Notes: generated by a model from the letters alone, not told the origin. DNA of 64,000 bases from Medakamo hakoo (GCA_026636295.1 CP089450.1:186001-250000), one strand, 5' to 3'. Counted from the stretch's first letter, positions 40,101 to 49,733 are shown. A program made the numbers and translations.

Positions 40101-42796
40101 CCGCGAAAGTGGCGGACAAGGCCGGCGCGTCGTCCCCGGCGGCGTCCCCGCGCCCCATCAGCCTGCTGGACGTGGACGCGCTCGTCCAGCCCGCCCTGCT
40201 GCACGCCCTGTGGCAGTTGCGGCCGCTGGGCCTGGAGTGGGTGGACCGCACGCTCCGCCCGGCTGTGGGGAGTGGTGGTGGTGGCGGCGGCGGCGGCCGG
40301 GACGAGGACGAGGGCGGCCCCGCCGTGCACGGCTCCCCACCGCGGTCCAGCTGGTGGCGGCGGAGTCCCGCCGACGGTCCTCCCCCTCCGTCGTCGTCTG
40401 CGGCGGCAGCCCGCACCACCTGGACGCCCGTGTCGCGGGCGACGCGCGCCATGTACAGCCACGCCGTCGTCGACCTGTACTCCCTGGTGGGGTCGGCCGT
40501 GGACGGCCTGGGCGTGCGCGCGGCGGCCCGGCCGCGGAGCCCCGCCGCCGCGGCCGAGGCCGTCGCTGCGCTGGCGGCTGCGCTCGCCCCCGCCCCCGCC
40601 CGCATGGCCGCCCTCATTGAAGCGGCGGTTGCCGCGGATATGGCGGCGGCGGCGGCGGCGGCCACCACCCCCAGCAGCAGCCGCAGCTTCCGCAAGGGCC
40701 GGGCGGCGTCGGCGGACGAGGAAGAGGACGACGGCTTGTTCCCACCCCCACCCCCGGCCCAACGCGCCGGCAGCGGCGGGTTCATGGCCGCCTGGTTTGG
40801 CGGCCGTGGGAAAGGCGACGGGCCGGGAGACGGGTCGGAGCTGCCACCCCGGCGCGCCGGCCCGCGCCCGCCCCGCCCCGCCCCGCCCTCGCCCGCGACG
40901 GGCGTCAAAGTGTCGTCGCTGTTTGAGCTGTGCGTGCGGGAAGCCGACCATGAGACGCGCCTGGCTCGCCTGGCCGCCACGGGCTCGCCCGACGCCCGCA
41001 CGGAAGGTGAGGGGGAGGGCGGGGAGGGCGCCCCGCACCCGCCCGCGCCCCACCTGGCCGTCCACGCCGAACTGGCGGCGGGCCTGGCGGGCGCCGCGTC
41101 GCGGGCTGTGCTGGCTTTGGCTGCTCGCCTGGATCCCAGTGCGGAGTGGCTGTTTGCGCGGGCGCTGGACGAGGCGAGCGTCGGGGTGGGCGGCGGCGGG
41201 CACAGCGGCGCGACCCCGGCCGCGGCGCGCGTGGCAGCGCTCGCGTCGTCCGAGCTCGCCACGCTGGCGCCTCTCCTGTCGCCGGCCGCCCTCGCCGCGT
41301 CCGCCCGCGCCACGGCCTGGGTGCTGGTGAAAGCGGCAGAGACTGTGTTGTTGGCCCCAGGCCCGCCAGGCGCCGCGCCCGTGGACGAGCGGGGCGTCAC
41401 GGCCCTCGTCCGCGCGGCCGAAGCGGGCGTGGCCGCGCTCGAGGCCGGGTGCGTGGCGTCCGACGTCCCGCCGCCGCCGCACCCTGACACGGCCGCCGCG
41501 CTGGACCGGTTGGGCGCGTTGGGGTCCTTGGCCACCGCCCCAACCGCCGCCGTCGAAGACGCGGCGGACGAGCTGTGGGCGGCGGCGGCGGCGCGGGCGG
41601 CGGCCGCGCGCGCGCGCTCCGGCCTGGGCACCCCGGACGCCGCCGAGGGGGACGAGCGCGCCCCGCCGTCGCGGCGGCCGTCGGGCACGCCGCCGCCTCC
41701 GTCGACGCCCCCCCGCCGCCCAGGCGCAGCCGCGCCTCCGGGCCTGGCTTACCTGGACGCCGTGCGCATCCTGCAAGCCCGGGCGGCGGGCGGCGACGCG
41801 GGCGCCGGCGCCGCGGCCGCGCTGCGGTCCGCGCACGCCGCCTCGCAAGTCATGACCGCCGTGTTTGGCGTGCCGTCGCCCGAGGCCGTGGTCGCGGCCT
41901 TTACGTGCCGTGCGTCCACGGCAGGCGGCGCGCGGGGCACGCTGTACCTGTCGGAGCAGCACGTCGCCTTTGCGCGGGACGGCGCGGCCGGGTGGTGGGG
42001 CGGCGACGCCGGCGGCGGCGGGGGGGGCGGCATCGACGCCGCCGCCACCCAGGCCGGCGCGCCCCTGGCCCTCATCCCCTTGTCCTCCATCCGCCGGGCC
42101 GTCCGCGTCCGGCGCCGGCGCTCGCGCGGCCTGGCCTTCATCGTGGCGGGCGAAGCCGAGCCGGCCGTGTTTTGGGGGTTTGAAGGCGGCGGGAAAAGGG
42201 GCGGCGGCGCCGGCGGGTTGGGCTTGCTGCAAGCGGCCAGCCCCGCGGCGGGCGACGGGTCGCGCGACGCGGCCGAAGCAGCGCTGCGCCTGCATGTCAT
42301 GGGCGACGGGTCGCTCCTCGACCGCGCCTTCCGTGGCCTGCCCCCGCCGGGCGCGCCGCCGGGTGCGCCGCCCGACCGGTGCTGGGAAGTGCGGCTGGCG
42401 GGCGGGTTCCTCTCCGGCGCGTGGGCGACGCTGGTCCTGGGCCAGGACGGCGCGGCGTTGCTGTCCGATGAAGCGCCGCCCGTGTACTCGCGGTACGGAG
42501 ACATGGTCGAGGCGCGGCCGGCCTCCACGACGCGGGACTGGAGGCTCAGCGCGGACGTCGCGGTCTCGGCGCGGTGGGCGCCGTTGACGCCCGGCGCGGC
42601 GGCGGCGGCGGCTGGAGGTGGGGGGCTGCCACCGCCCGACGCGGCGGCCGGCCCACCCCCGGCCGTGTCGAAACTGCACTTGGCGGGGCTGGGAGACGCG
42701 GCGTCCGAAGTCGTGGCCGAGTTGGTCGCGCGGATGGATGGGGCGAAAGCGGCCGCGGCGGGCGTCGTGGTGTTGAGGCCGGGGGGCGGGGGTTGA
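37178..42796 (+). CDS. giant single-exon protein with C2-like and C-terminal GRAM domains
   Basis: One uninterrupted frame of 1872 residues, the largest gene here, without introns. Residues about 235-545 look like a C2 domain expanded by Gly/Pro-rich loops: TLRLTLLSYRP, CGLEVRVCDDV, VIGTARLALADVI, VWALPLYSAGG, GVVRVAIDFLVEE. Around 1085 a helical block (TRAMYSHAVVDLYSLVGSAV) recalls Munc13-homology regions. Residues about 1545-1660 form a GRAM domain (VMTAVFGVPSPEAVVAAFTC, GTLYLSEQHVAFAR, LIPLSSIRRAVRV). C2 plus GRAM suggests a membrane-tethering or lipid-binding trafficking protein; this is inference. The ATG at 37178 is the first in frame. The Munc13 resemblance is weak. Confidence 0.7.
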   Translation: MPSTTAEAGGAAAAFQEAEQGEHTRASPAPRCTTKRAGLPWHGVDLAVASDQEVDLPPVLRIPRLPEDPGLDGFAGGGREEEDGASERSAASPHHHHHHPGATNPFADPAPAPPQAAILMRAALTAWGGQPSDACTNLTTRVAYARWLAGRLGLRALDVPAALGAGLAAAGRTPRDLKAAAGVVRLTAALPGVYAPADWADDGPGKAAAAAWAGAEAVRLDAAAAAAGAAPPFAGTLRLTLLSYRPAARTPGEGGSGKLLPSSAARSPALVAAARHGRRPPWWACCVAPAALEGGGSSDDDEAGAARPRGRGGPPPRRRPAAYAQVWLHAPPPALQAAPSLLSTPSLGGSKKRGGGSGGGAVPAMPPPPPPPSSTPLFRGPTAKRGASAAWGVATPTLSVPGPGCGLEVRVCDDVRGDGGGGCAAGAARPSTSSPARRFLGRGGGVDGAHTPDPVIGTARLALADVIRAHGRGGGGGAVWALPLYSAGGNGAAALPPSVSTVGTPLVGGTPLLPTDNGPTPLPGAAAARGDLVGVVRVAIDFLVEERTEGGCGDEPAPPPSIPATSRPHAAFDELTTALWKDWRAARGELAALEREEEEAALAAAVAEIEGDGPGPLEAGLGPPRPPPTAEPRPGALPPPPLPPPPPDADTPGELPGVPGLAAVVELRARAAAVAGDSASTAAAAAAVLPGDAWLHAARGAAALLRVRPAGQQVALLRCALRGWADAVGVAAGGRPSGGTAAVGELAADLWAPLAAAARAGALTEREAAGLQAAGGPAVEQALALVEAYPRLWGGWGGEGGDDGGSAASTTAAGVRTASAALRLLALAVRWDDADVKGLAEPLAAHVRRAARRQMVAAAGASAAVLTSGDGADALACAAGAAVETAAAGLAADVALRPAFSPALDPAAVAGKVRYATVARLAAAALAAAGGDTATPTAADGTLLPPGPAAPPPAYSPAVQRLEDELRRLHAGLVAAKVADKAGASSPAASPRPISLLDVDALVQPALLHALWQLRPLGLEWVDRTLRPAVGSGGGGGGGGRDEDEGGPAVHGSPPRSSWWRRSPADGPPPPSSSAAAARTTWTPVSRATRAMYSHAVVDLYSLVGSAVDGLGVRAAARPRSPAAAAEAVAALAAALAPAPARMAALIEAAVAADMAAAAAAATTPSSSRSFRKGRAASADEEEDDGLFPPPPPAQRAGSGGFMAAWFGGRGKGDGPGDGSELPPRRAGPRPPRPAPPSPATGVKVSSLFELCVREADHETRLARLAATGSPDARTEGEGEGGEGAPHPPAPHLAVHAELAAGLAGAASRAVLALAARLDPSAEWLFARALDEASVGVGGGGHSGATPAAARVAALASSELATLAPLLSPAALAASARATAWVLVKAAETVLLAPGPPGAAPVDERGVTALVRAAEAGVAALEAGCVASDVPPPPHPDTAAALDRLGALGSLATAPTAAVEDAADELWAAAAARAAAARARSGLGTPDAAEGDERAPPSRRPSGTPPPPSTPPRRPGAAAPPGLAYLDAVRILQARAAGGDAGAGAAAALRSAHAASQVMTAVFGVPSPEAVVAAFTCRASTAGGARGTLYLSEQHVAFARDGAAGWWGGDAGGGGGGGIDAAATQAGAPLALIPLSSIRRAVRVRRRRSRGLAFIVAGEAEPAVFWGFEGGGKRGGGAGGLGLLQAASPAAGDGSRDAAEAALRLHVMGDGSLLDRAFRGLPPPGAPPGAPPDRCWEVRLAGGFLSGAWATLVLGQDGAALLSDEAPPVYSRYGDMVEARPASTTRDWRLSADVAVSARWAPLTPGAAAAAAGGGGLPPPDAAAGPPPAVSKLHLAGLGDAASEVVAELVARMDGAKAAAAGVVVLRPGGGG

Positions 42797-42861
42797 GAGT
42801 TTTTTTTTTTTAGTTCCCTCGTGTCACGGACAGTCTACAGTTGTGTTTCTCCTGTGCGCGG

Positions 42862-43603
42862 TCACCCACCAGCCCGCGTCGGAATGCGCAGCGCGGCCAG
42901 CCGGTCTTCGACCTCTGCCAGCGCGGGCAGCACCGCCGCACTGACCGCCGCCGTCAACCCGCTCGCCCGCCCCGCCTCCACGCACAACGCCGCCACCGTT
43001 GCTTCCAGGCGCGCGGTCCGAGCGCGTTCGGTCGACAACGCGGCTTCCAAGTCGCCGCTGCTGTCACCACCGCCACCACCACTCGCGCTCTCCTCCAACA
43101 AGTCCGCCAAGCGGTCGGCGCGCGCGACGGCGTCAGCCGCCGCGGCCTCCCACTTGGCCGCGCGGTCGGTCGCTTCCGCGAGCGCGGCCGCCAAGTTGGA
43201 GACTTCGGCTGTGGCACGGTCGGCTTCCGCGTGGGCGGCGTCCAAGCGCGCGACCGCGCGGTCGCGCCCAGCCTTGAAGGACGCGGCCGCGGCCTCCAGC
43301 GCGTCCCAGTCCTCCTCCTCCGGCGTGCGGCGTGCGGCCTCAGCCTTCACCCGGGCTTCTGCTGCCGCTCTTGCTAAGCGTTCGGTGTCGAGGGCGGCTT
43401 CCAAGTCGCGGACGCGCGAGGCGAGGCGGTCGATGGTGGCCTGTTTTGGGATGGGTGGTGATGAGCGGGGTGGTGTGAGCGCGAAGGCGCGCGAAAACAC
43501 AAGCGGCGTGCAAAGCGAGAGAAAAACGGAACAGCCGAAAAGCGGAAGACAGCTGTTCCGGCGTCCCTCGCGCTGCTCGTACCTGTGCAGCGGGCTCTGC
43601 CAT
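42862..43603 (-). CDS. short coiled-coil protein, unknown
   Basis: Two exons (43583-43603, just seven codons MAEPAAQ, and 42862-43440) give 199 residues. Almost the whole chain is a coiled coil (IDRLASRVRDLEAALDTERL through LAEVEDRLAAL), interrupted by a Gly/Ser linker (SASGGGGGDSSGD). No family is recognised. It converges with the giant C2/GRAM gene (65 bp between stops) and is head-to-head with the next gene. Confidence 0.65.
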
Positions 43604-43801
43604 GGCGTGTGGGAAGGCGTGCGCACGCCGCGTCGCCGAGAAAAAACGGGAACGGAAGAATGAATGCAGGCCGCGCCCCCTCTTCATGCTTTTCACACCG
43701 ACATCGCTCTGGCTGCGAGCGGCCCGCGCACGACGGCAGGCCGCTCTCCCAAACCCTGCTTTCACACCAACCACCTGGGGGCGAGCACGCGGTCCGCGCC
43801 C
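43604..43801. promoter_or_regulatory. 198-bp bidirectional promoter
   Basis: Between the starts of the coiled-coil and the single-TM genes. No TATA box is evident. Confidence 0.45.
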
Positions 43802-44725
43802 ATGTCAAAGGACCCCGTCCGCGCGTTTGCGTACGCGCGTGAGAGCGCGCACGCAAAAATCGAGCAGGTCGGGGTTGTTTTTTGTCCTCCGACGCCCCCG
43901 ACCTGCCCCGCCCCCGCCCCCGCCGCCCCCCTCTCCACCCGTCCGACGGCTTCATTCGTCTCTGCCCACCCATCCAACCACCTCCACCAGGAAACCGCCA
44001 TCTTGCGCCACCGCGCTTCCCTGGTCGGCGCCGGCCTCTTAGAAGACGCGTCGGAAGCGTGGCTGGCCCCTCGCCGCGAGCGCACGCTGGAGGAGAGCGA
44101 GCGGTCGTTTGAGGTGCTGGCCGAGATCTTCGCGGCGGAGACGCGGGTGGACGTGTGCCCCGCGACCGCGACGACGGCGCTCAACACCAGGTATGTGCGC
44201 ACCCGGCCTGCCCCGCCGCCGCTGAGTGAAGAGGAGGCGCTGGCCGCGGCGAGGGCGGCCGCGTCGTACGGCGCGGCCGGGCTGCTGATGCCGCCGCTCC
44301 CACCGCGCCTGTCGGCCCGGCCGCGCGTGTGGCCGGATGGAGGGCTGGTGGGCACGGCACCGCCGCCGCCACCGCCTTCACCCGCTGTCATCGACGCGGC
44401 GCGCCGTGGCTTTGCCGTGGGCGCGCGGGCGCTCGCGTACGGAGGCGCGGCGGGCCTGGTCGGCGCGGCCCTGGCCGCCGTCTTGGCCGCCCGCGCCGCG
44501 GGCGTCGACGGCTCCTCCGGGTCTGAAGACGCAGTGCGTGCTGCCTTGACTCCCGTCGCGGACGCGGCCCGGGACGCGCTGGCGCCCGCGGCGGACGCCT
44601 TCAGAGACGCGGCTGGAAGCACGCCGCCGACCGCGGCGGTGGATGGGAGCTTTGCCGCCAGTTTGGCCGGCCGGCTGGACGGGCAGCGCCGGCGGCTGGC
44701 GGCGCGGGCGGGGGTGAGGGATTAG
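43802..44725 (+). CDS. single-pass membrane protein, unknown
   Basis: Exons 43802-43867 (22 codons) and 43991-44725 give 266 residues. The N-terminal 80 residues (MSKDPVRAFAYARESAHAKIE then ETAILRHRASLVGAGLLEDASEAW) look like a genuine, weakly biased helical domain. A Pro-rich segment follows. One strong hydrophobic segment (GFAVGARALAYGGAAGLVGA onward, about 160-195) precedes an Ala/Asp-rich C-terminal tail. I do not recognise the family. The 123-nt intron is frame-neutral with a slightly unusual donor (GTCGGG), so the unspliced form is also open. Confidence 0.6.
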   Translation: MSKDPVRAFAYARESAHAKIEQVGVVFCPPTPPTCPAPAPAAPLSTRPTASFVSAHPSNHLHQETAILRHRASLVGAGLLEDASEAWLAPRRERTLEESERSFEVLAEIFAAETRVDVCPATATTALNTRYVRTRPAPPPLSEEEALAAARAAASYGAAGLLMPPLPPRLSARPRVWPDGGLVGTAPPPPPPSPAVIDAARRGFAVGARALAYGGAAGLVGAALAAVLAARAAGVDGSSGSEDAVRAALTPVADAARDALAPAADAFRDAAGSTPPTAAVDGSFAASLAGRLDGQRRRLAARAGVRD

Positions 44726-44969
44726 CAGGCGCGCGTGTGGCCACTAGGGCGGGCGTAGGGTAGGCTCACAGGCGGGGGGAAGGCGGCCGCGTGCACCTCG
44801 TTTTTGTAACACGCCGGCCTGCCCCCCTCCCTCTCATTTTTTGGTCGTCGTCAACCCCAGGCGGCTCGCGAATCAAAATCAAATGGGTAAACGCAAAGGA
44901 TCGTGTACAGTGTGTGTCCATGGGGCCGCTCCACCCCCGGCCTCCGCAAAGCGCGCTCGCCCCCCTTCT
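44726..44969. other. convergent intergenic gap
   Basis: 244 bp between facing stops. No gene is seen. Confidence 0.5.
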
Positions 44970-45545
44970 TCAAACCGCCGCACCGGCCGGCGCGGCCGAC
45001 CCGCCGCCACCGCCCTTCTTGGGCAGCTTGGGCAGGTTGACCTTGGGCATCTCCGGCATGTGCGCGCCCTTGACCTCCTCCAGCGTGGACTCGTCGCCCA
45101 GCGGCAGCAGCGTCAGCAGGACCAGGTTGGCGATGGACGTCAGGATGAAGCCGCACGCGGTGGCGGACCAGCGCGAGCCCTTGTCCGCGGAGTAGAGCGC
45201 GCGGCGGGTCTGCTCGCCCTGGGTCAGCGCGCGCTCGGCCAGCAGCATGGACAGGAGGGCCAGCAGCCCCAGGGACGCCGTCACCGGCGCGCGCAGCGAT
45301 TTCAGGCCCATCGCCAGCAAGCCCAGACCAGTCGCGACGAGGGCGGCGAGCTGCCAGAGGATGGCCCACCACGCCAGCCCCGTCGTCGCCCGGCACCCGC
45401 CGTAACACGACTGCTGCACGGCAGAGTTGCCGGCCAGGGACACCAGCCAGCCAAAGGCGCCCAGCCCAAGAGTGACCAAGGTCGCGGTGCGGACGCCGGA
45501 GGGCGTGACGGACAGGTTGGACAGGTTGGGGCGGGCGAGCGGCAT
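44970..45545 (-). CDS. four-helix membrane protein, unknown
   Basis: 191 residues, one exon. Four hydrophobic segments at about 20-39 (TATLVTLGLGAFGWLVSLAG), 57-79, 86-104 and 129-149 (ATACGFILTSIANLVLLTLL) give a MARVEL/tetraspan-like layout. A Cys-containing loop between helices 1 and 2 (QQSCYGGCRATTG) could carry a disulfide. The C-terminal tail is Pro/Lys-rich with a short repeat (MPEMPKVNLPKLPKKG), probably cytosolic. No family is firmly recognised. An A7 run precedes the ATG. Confidence 0.7.
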   Translation of the reverse strand: MPLARPNLSNLSVTPSGVRTATLVTLGLGAFGWLVSLAGNSAVQQSCYGGCRATTGLAWWAILWQLAALVATGLGLLAMGLKSLRAPVTASLGLLALLSMLLAERALTQGEQTRRALYSADKGSRWSATACGFILTSIANLVLLTLLPLGDESTLEEVKGAHMPEMPKVNLPKLPKKGGGGGSAAPAGAAV

Positions 45546-46264
45546 GGCGGTTTTTTTGGGGGGGGGGTCTGGCGGGATGTGTGTGGAGAGAGAGGGGGGG
45601 CGCGGGTGAGGTGGAACGGCCCCGACTGAAGAAGGGGGGAGTTTCCGGGACGGGGTTTGGGCCAGAGGTCGCCCTGCACGCATGCCTTCCGTCGCTTTCA
45701 CATGGTCGTCCCCAACAACGCAAGCGCGTGGGTGGCGGTGGTGTCGGAGCCGCGGCAGGTGCGGCAACCGCCGCACTAGAGAAGGCGGGGGGCGAGAGGC
45801 GATGGGGAGGCCATTCGCTCGCGCGGCTGCGGCTCCCCGGCGATGCAAGCACACGGCAGGCGGTTCGACACTCTGGCACCACCCTCAAGGCGCAGACTTG
45901 AACACTGCCGAGTCATACTCGGTTGAATGTGCGGCCAAACAAAGGCAGGAACGCGCGGAAGCGGGATGCCGGCGAAACACGAGGCATGCGCCGACTGACT
46001 CAGATGAGTGTGGTCACGCAAAGGAAAAAAACGACGTCCGGCGGCGTCGTCAGCCTTCAACCCAGCCTTCAATCCGTACTATAGAGTTCCATAGGCTGAT
46101 ACAAGCTGTCAAACTGTCTAAACTGGGAAGAAAAAAGAGTGTCGGAGGCACGTACCGGTGTTGATGGGCGGAGAAACACGAGCCGAGGTGTTGAGAGCAC
46201 TGAGCGACAGAAACCGACCGCGGCCCAACCTCTCTGGAGACAGTCTCCTCCCGTTTCCATCCTC
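45546..46264. other. 719-bp intergenic region, part of it AT-richer
   Basis: Between the four-helix gene's start and the aldo/keto reductase stop (both minus). From about 45890 to 46180 the composition falls close to 50% GC, out of line with its surroundings. I looked for tRNA, snRNA and SECIS-like features by eye and could not support any. No open frame looks coding. Confidence 0.4.
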
Positions 46265-47612
46265 TCACCGCGTGCTAAACACATTCTGCACCATGGGCGA
46301 CCCCACGCCAGCCGCCGCCGCATCCAGCGCCGCCACGTCCGAAGAGGACAGCCGCACCCTCGCCGCGCCCGCGTGGGAAGCCACGTGCGCGGCGCTGCGC
46401 GCGCCGGGGATGGGCACGGTGTCCAAAGCACAACACCATGCCAGCGCGATTTGGGAGGGCGACGCTTTCTTGGCGGCCGCGATGGAGGCAATGGTGAGGA
46501 GCAGCTCCTGCGCGGACGGGAGGACGCGGCGGAAGAGGGCGCCGCGCGGCCCGGGCGGGTAGCGCGGGCGCGGCGCGCGCACGCGGCCGCCGCGTGCCGC
46601 GGCGGCCGCCGCTTTGCCCGCGGCTTCGGCGCCAGGCGCCGGTGGCCCGTACGCGCCGCTCAACATGCCCAGGCCCAGCGGGGAGTAGGCCAGGCTGGTG
46701 ACGCCCAGCTCGGCCGCGGCGTCCAGGGCCGCGCGCGTGGGCGGCCCCGCAGACAGCAGGGAGCACTGCACCTGGGCGGCCGCCAACGGCACGCCCGCCT
46801 TCCCCAGGTACGCCGCCACGCGCTTCAACTGAGTGGGTCCGAAATTGGACACGCCGACCGCGGTGCAGATGCCGGCGTCGTACGCCGCGATCAGGCCGTC
46901 CCAGGTCGCGCGTTCCTGCCAGGGCGCGTACGCGGCGGTGGACCAGTGCAGTTGGGCGAGGGCGAGGGGCGGGCCGCCGGCGCGCGCGGCCGAGGCGGCC
47001 GCGGCCCTGACCCACTGCCCGGCCGTCAGCCGCCAGGGGTAGGGCGCGATCTTGGTCGCGACCGCGACGGGCAGGGGCGCGGCCCGTGGCGTGCTGCTGG
47101 CCGCAAACGCCCCCAGCAAGCTTTCGGCCCGGCCTGAGAGCCGGCCGGTGCCGTACGAGTCCGCCGTGTCGAACAGGTTGAAGCCGGCTGACAGAGCGGC
47201 GGCGTAGGCTTCGGCCAGGGCGGCGTCCTCGGCTTCAGAGTACTGTTTGGGATGGGTGGAGGGCGGGGCGCGGGGGGTGAGATGGGATGGGAGGTGGGGT
47301 GGGATGGAGGACAAAGAAAACGCCCCCCCCCGCGCGTTGACGTACCCCGTACAAAAAGCGGTTGCCCCACGCCCATGTGCCGATGCCGATGGGCCCGATG
47401 GTCAGGCCGGGAGCGATAGTCCGGCGTTTGGGTGCGGCGGTCGTGGCGACGCGGTCCCCAAAGAGGGATGGCCACGCGCCGGGCGGGTGGTGGGTGCGAG
47501 CGCCGCGCGACGACGGCGACAACCGCAAACTAGGGCGCGGTGGGCGCGGAGCGCTGGAGGATGTCGCTTGCGATGTGGGCAAGGTCATCCGTTCGTGCGA
47601 GTGAGGGCGCAT
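46265..47612 (-). CDS. aldo/keto reductase, plastid-type
   Basis: NADP-dependent oxidoreductase of the aldo/keto reductase superfamily. Exons 47346-47612 and 46265-47242 give 414 residues. Family marks: LTIGPIGIGTWAWGNRFLYG, GFNLFDTADSYGTGRLSG (catalytic Asp and Tyr), VAVATKIAPYPWR (catalytic Lys), LAQLHWS (catalytic His position), GVSNFGPTQL, SLAYSPLGLGMLSG and the cofactor-binding TVPIPGARS. It resembles plant plastid AKRs related to pyridoxal-reductase/PLR1-like proteins. The first 60 residues (Arg/Ser/Pro-rich) look like a transit peptide; the ATG at 47612 is the first in frame, another lies at 47588. Confidence 0.9.
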
Positions 47613-48038
47613 GGTGGGCGTGGGAGGGCCGAGACGGGCCGGGCGGGCCGCGCATCGGTGCACCGCGCAAAGACGGTGTGTGGCCACTCGCAGACAACAC
47701 GTGCGCAACCCACCCCCCTTCACCAGGCGACCACCCCCCTCTTCCTCCTCACTCAGCTTGCGGCTTGGGGTTGGCCCACCCCGCACGGGATTGGATGCCC
47801 GCCTGGTGTGGGGGAGAGGGAAGCGGTGGATGGGCTACCGTCACAGCCGGCCCCATCCCAGGCGGCCCGCCCCCCGGCTGCTGCTGGGTTGAGTGAGAGA
47901 GAGAGAGAGAGAAAGAGGCGAGAGGCAAAACCAAGGCACGCCCGCCACTCCGCCGTTCCCCTCGCACCCACCTCAACAAAAACACACACCTCCACCACCA
48001 CCACCTTCCCCCCTTCGCGACCCCTCCCTTTCCACACC
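47613..48038. promoter_or_regulatory. divergent region, reductase / secreted Pro-Ala protein
   Basis: 426 bp with a GA repeat at 47896-47913 and CCACCA repeats just upstream of the secreted-protein ATG. No TATA box is seen. Confidence 0.4.
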
Positions 48039-49114
48039 ATGCTGACGCGCGCCATCCTCATGTCCCTGGCCGTGGGTGAGCTGGGGTGTGGGAGGGGCGG
48101 AGCGTCGGAGCGTGGTGGAGGAGGGCGAAAGGCGTTCTCGAGAGCGCCGCCTGCACACGCGCTTGCTCTGCAATCCCATCCACCTCCCGCACGGCCGCTC
48201 CCTCCCACACACCTTCCCGCCCACACACACACGCGCCAACAGGCGCCGCCTTTGCTGCTGACCCGCAGCTGGCCATGCCGGCCGCCGCCGTCCCGGCCGA
48301 ACCGACGGCCGCCCTGCCAGCCGTCGCCGCGCCGCCCGCCGCCCAGCCCTTGGCTGAAGCCGCGCCCGCGCCCGCGCCCGCCGCGGTCCTCGCCGAGCCA
48401 GTGATGGAACCAGTGGCGACGCAGCCCCTGGCGGCGGCCGCGCCCGCGCCCGCGCCGGGCGTCCAAGCGCTGGGCGGCAAAATCGTGTACGCCGCCCCCG
48501 TGTTGGCGGCCGCCCCCATCTCGGGGGCGCGGCCCGCGCCGTTCACCACCTTCCCGCAGAAGAAATTGGTCGTGGAGCCCAAGCAGATTCAAATCCCGAA
48601 AATCCGCCTGGTGAAAACGAGCGGCGTGCCGGTGAGTTGGGCGTGTTTTTTTTTGGTCGGGTGGCGCGCGCGCGCGCGGGCCCCGCCCCCTCCCGCACAG
48701 GCGGGAGAGTGTCCCGGTGGGCCGGCTCTCACCCCACCCCACCCCCTCCCTCCCGCCTGCCCGCCTCGACAGGTCTCCGGCGCCCGCCCCTTGGCCCCGC
48801 CCCAGGTCGTCCGCATCGCGCCGAAGGAGCTGCCCAACAAAGAGGTGCCGAACTACGTCAAGCCCGGGCGGTTCAGCCCCGAAGTCGTGATCGGCGAGAA
48901 AGTCCTGCCGGCCGTCCCGCTCGTCGTCGCTCCGGAGCTGAAGACTTTCACCCTGCTGCGCCCGGTCGCCACGTCCGGCGCGCCCGTCGCTGTGTCCGGC
49001 GCGCCCATCAGCGGGTCGCGCAAGATGGGCAAAAAGGCGAAGAAGGGCATGCCCGCCCCGCCCGCCCCCGTGTCCGGGGTCGGTCCGTACGCCGCGTACG
49101 AGAAGCTGGGGTGA
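48039..49114 (+). CDS. secreted Pro/Ala/Val-rich structural-type protein, unknown
   Basis: Exons 48039-48075, 48243-48631 and 48773-49114 give 255 residues. The leader MLTRAILMSLAVGAAFAADP is a signal peptide, with the first intron (phase 1) cutting it before the cleavage site. The body is low complexity: repeats of APAPAPA and AEPV, then a Lys/Val region (KKLVVEPKQIQIPKIRLVK) and repeats of the unit SGAP/SGAR (VSGARPLAPP, TSGAPVAVSGAPISGSRK, APVSGVGPYAAYEKLG). There is no enzyme motif. It resembles wall or extracellular matrix proteins in composition only. Confidence 0.7.
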
Positions 49115-49733
49115 AGCAGCCTCTCTGTTTTGTGTGTGTGTTGAGTGACGGGGGCGGAGGCCGCGGACGGGAGGCCAGCTTGACGGGGCGGCCGGGCTTG
49201 ATGGCGAAGAGACGGGGAGAGAGGGGAGAGGGGGAGAGGGACGGGAGCGGGGAAGAGCGGGCGGGGCAGAGAGGCTCTGGGGAAGGGAGTCGGGGTGTGG
49301 ATGGAGAGAGGGAGAGAGAGCGGGGAGAGAGAGCGGGGAGAGAGAGCGGGAGAGAGAGAGAGAGGCACGGCGGGGGGTGGCAGGCCGTGCCGGCCCCGGG
49401 GAGTGGAGTGTGCAAGAGAAAGAGAGAGAGCGCCTCGCCCGGCCGCCCCAGGACGAAAAAAACGGAGACACGGAGAGACTCAGGGCTGGGTGGGAGGGGA
49501 GGGCAGCGCACCCGGCCGGCCGCACACGCAAAACAAAACGTGCACGCTCCCCTCGCCGAGCCAGATCGGAAGCCGATGTCACGCAGCTGAAAAAAACAAA
49601 AAAATCAAGCCATCTCCCTGGTGTTACACGCATACACAAAAAAAAGGACGTCGTGGGCGTGGCGGCGGACAAAAAGGGCCCAACCCTCTCTCCATCCAAC
49701 TAACCCCAACCCTCGCCTCCAAAGCAAATCTCA
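49115..49733. other. polypurine-rich intergenic region
   Basis: Convergent gap of 619 bp. From about 49196 to 49372 the plus strand is almost pure purine (GA repeats, GAGAGAGAGCGGG units), a candidate for triplex DNA. The remainder is AT-richer and holds A-runs. No gene is seen. Confidence 0.6.

Noticed and set aside
40004-42679. Minus-strand open frame of 891 codons
   Set aside because: Antisense shadow of the C2/GRAM gene; Arg/Gly-rich with no recognisable fold.
45860-45890. GGTTCGACAC as a possible tRNA T-loop
   Set aside because: No pairing T-stem, no acceptor stem or D-arm around it.
47753-49699. Minus-strand open frame of 648 codons
   Set aside because: Antisense to the secreted Pro/Ala gene and its polypurine 3' region, the latter read as Ser/Leu/Pro repeats.
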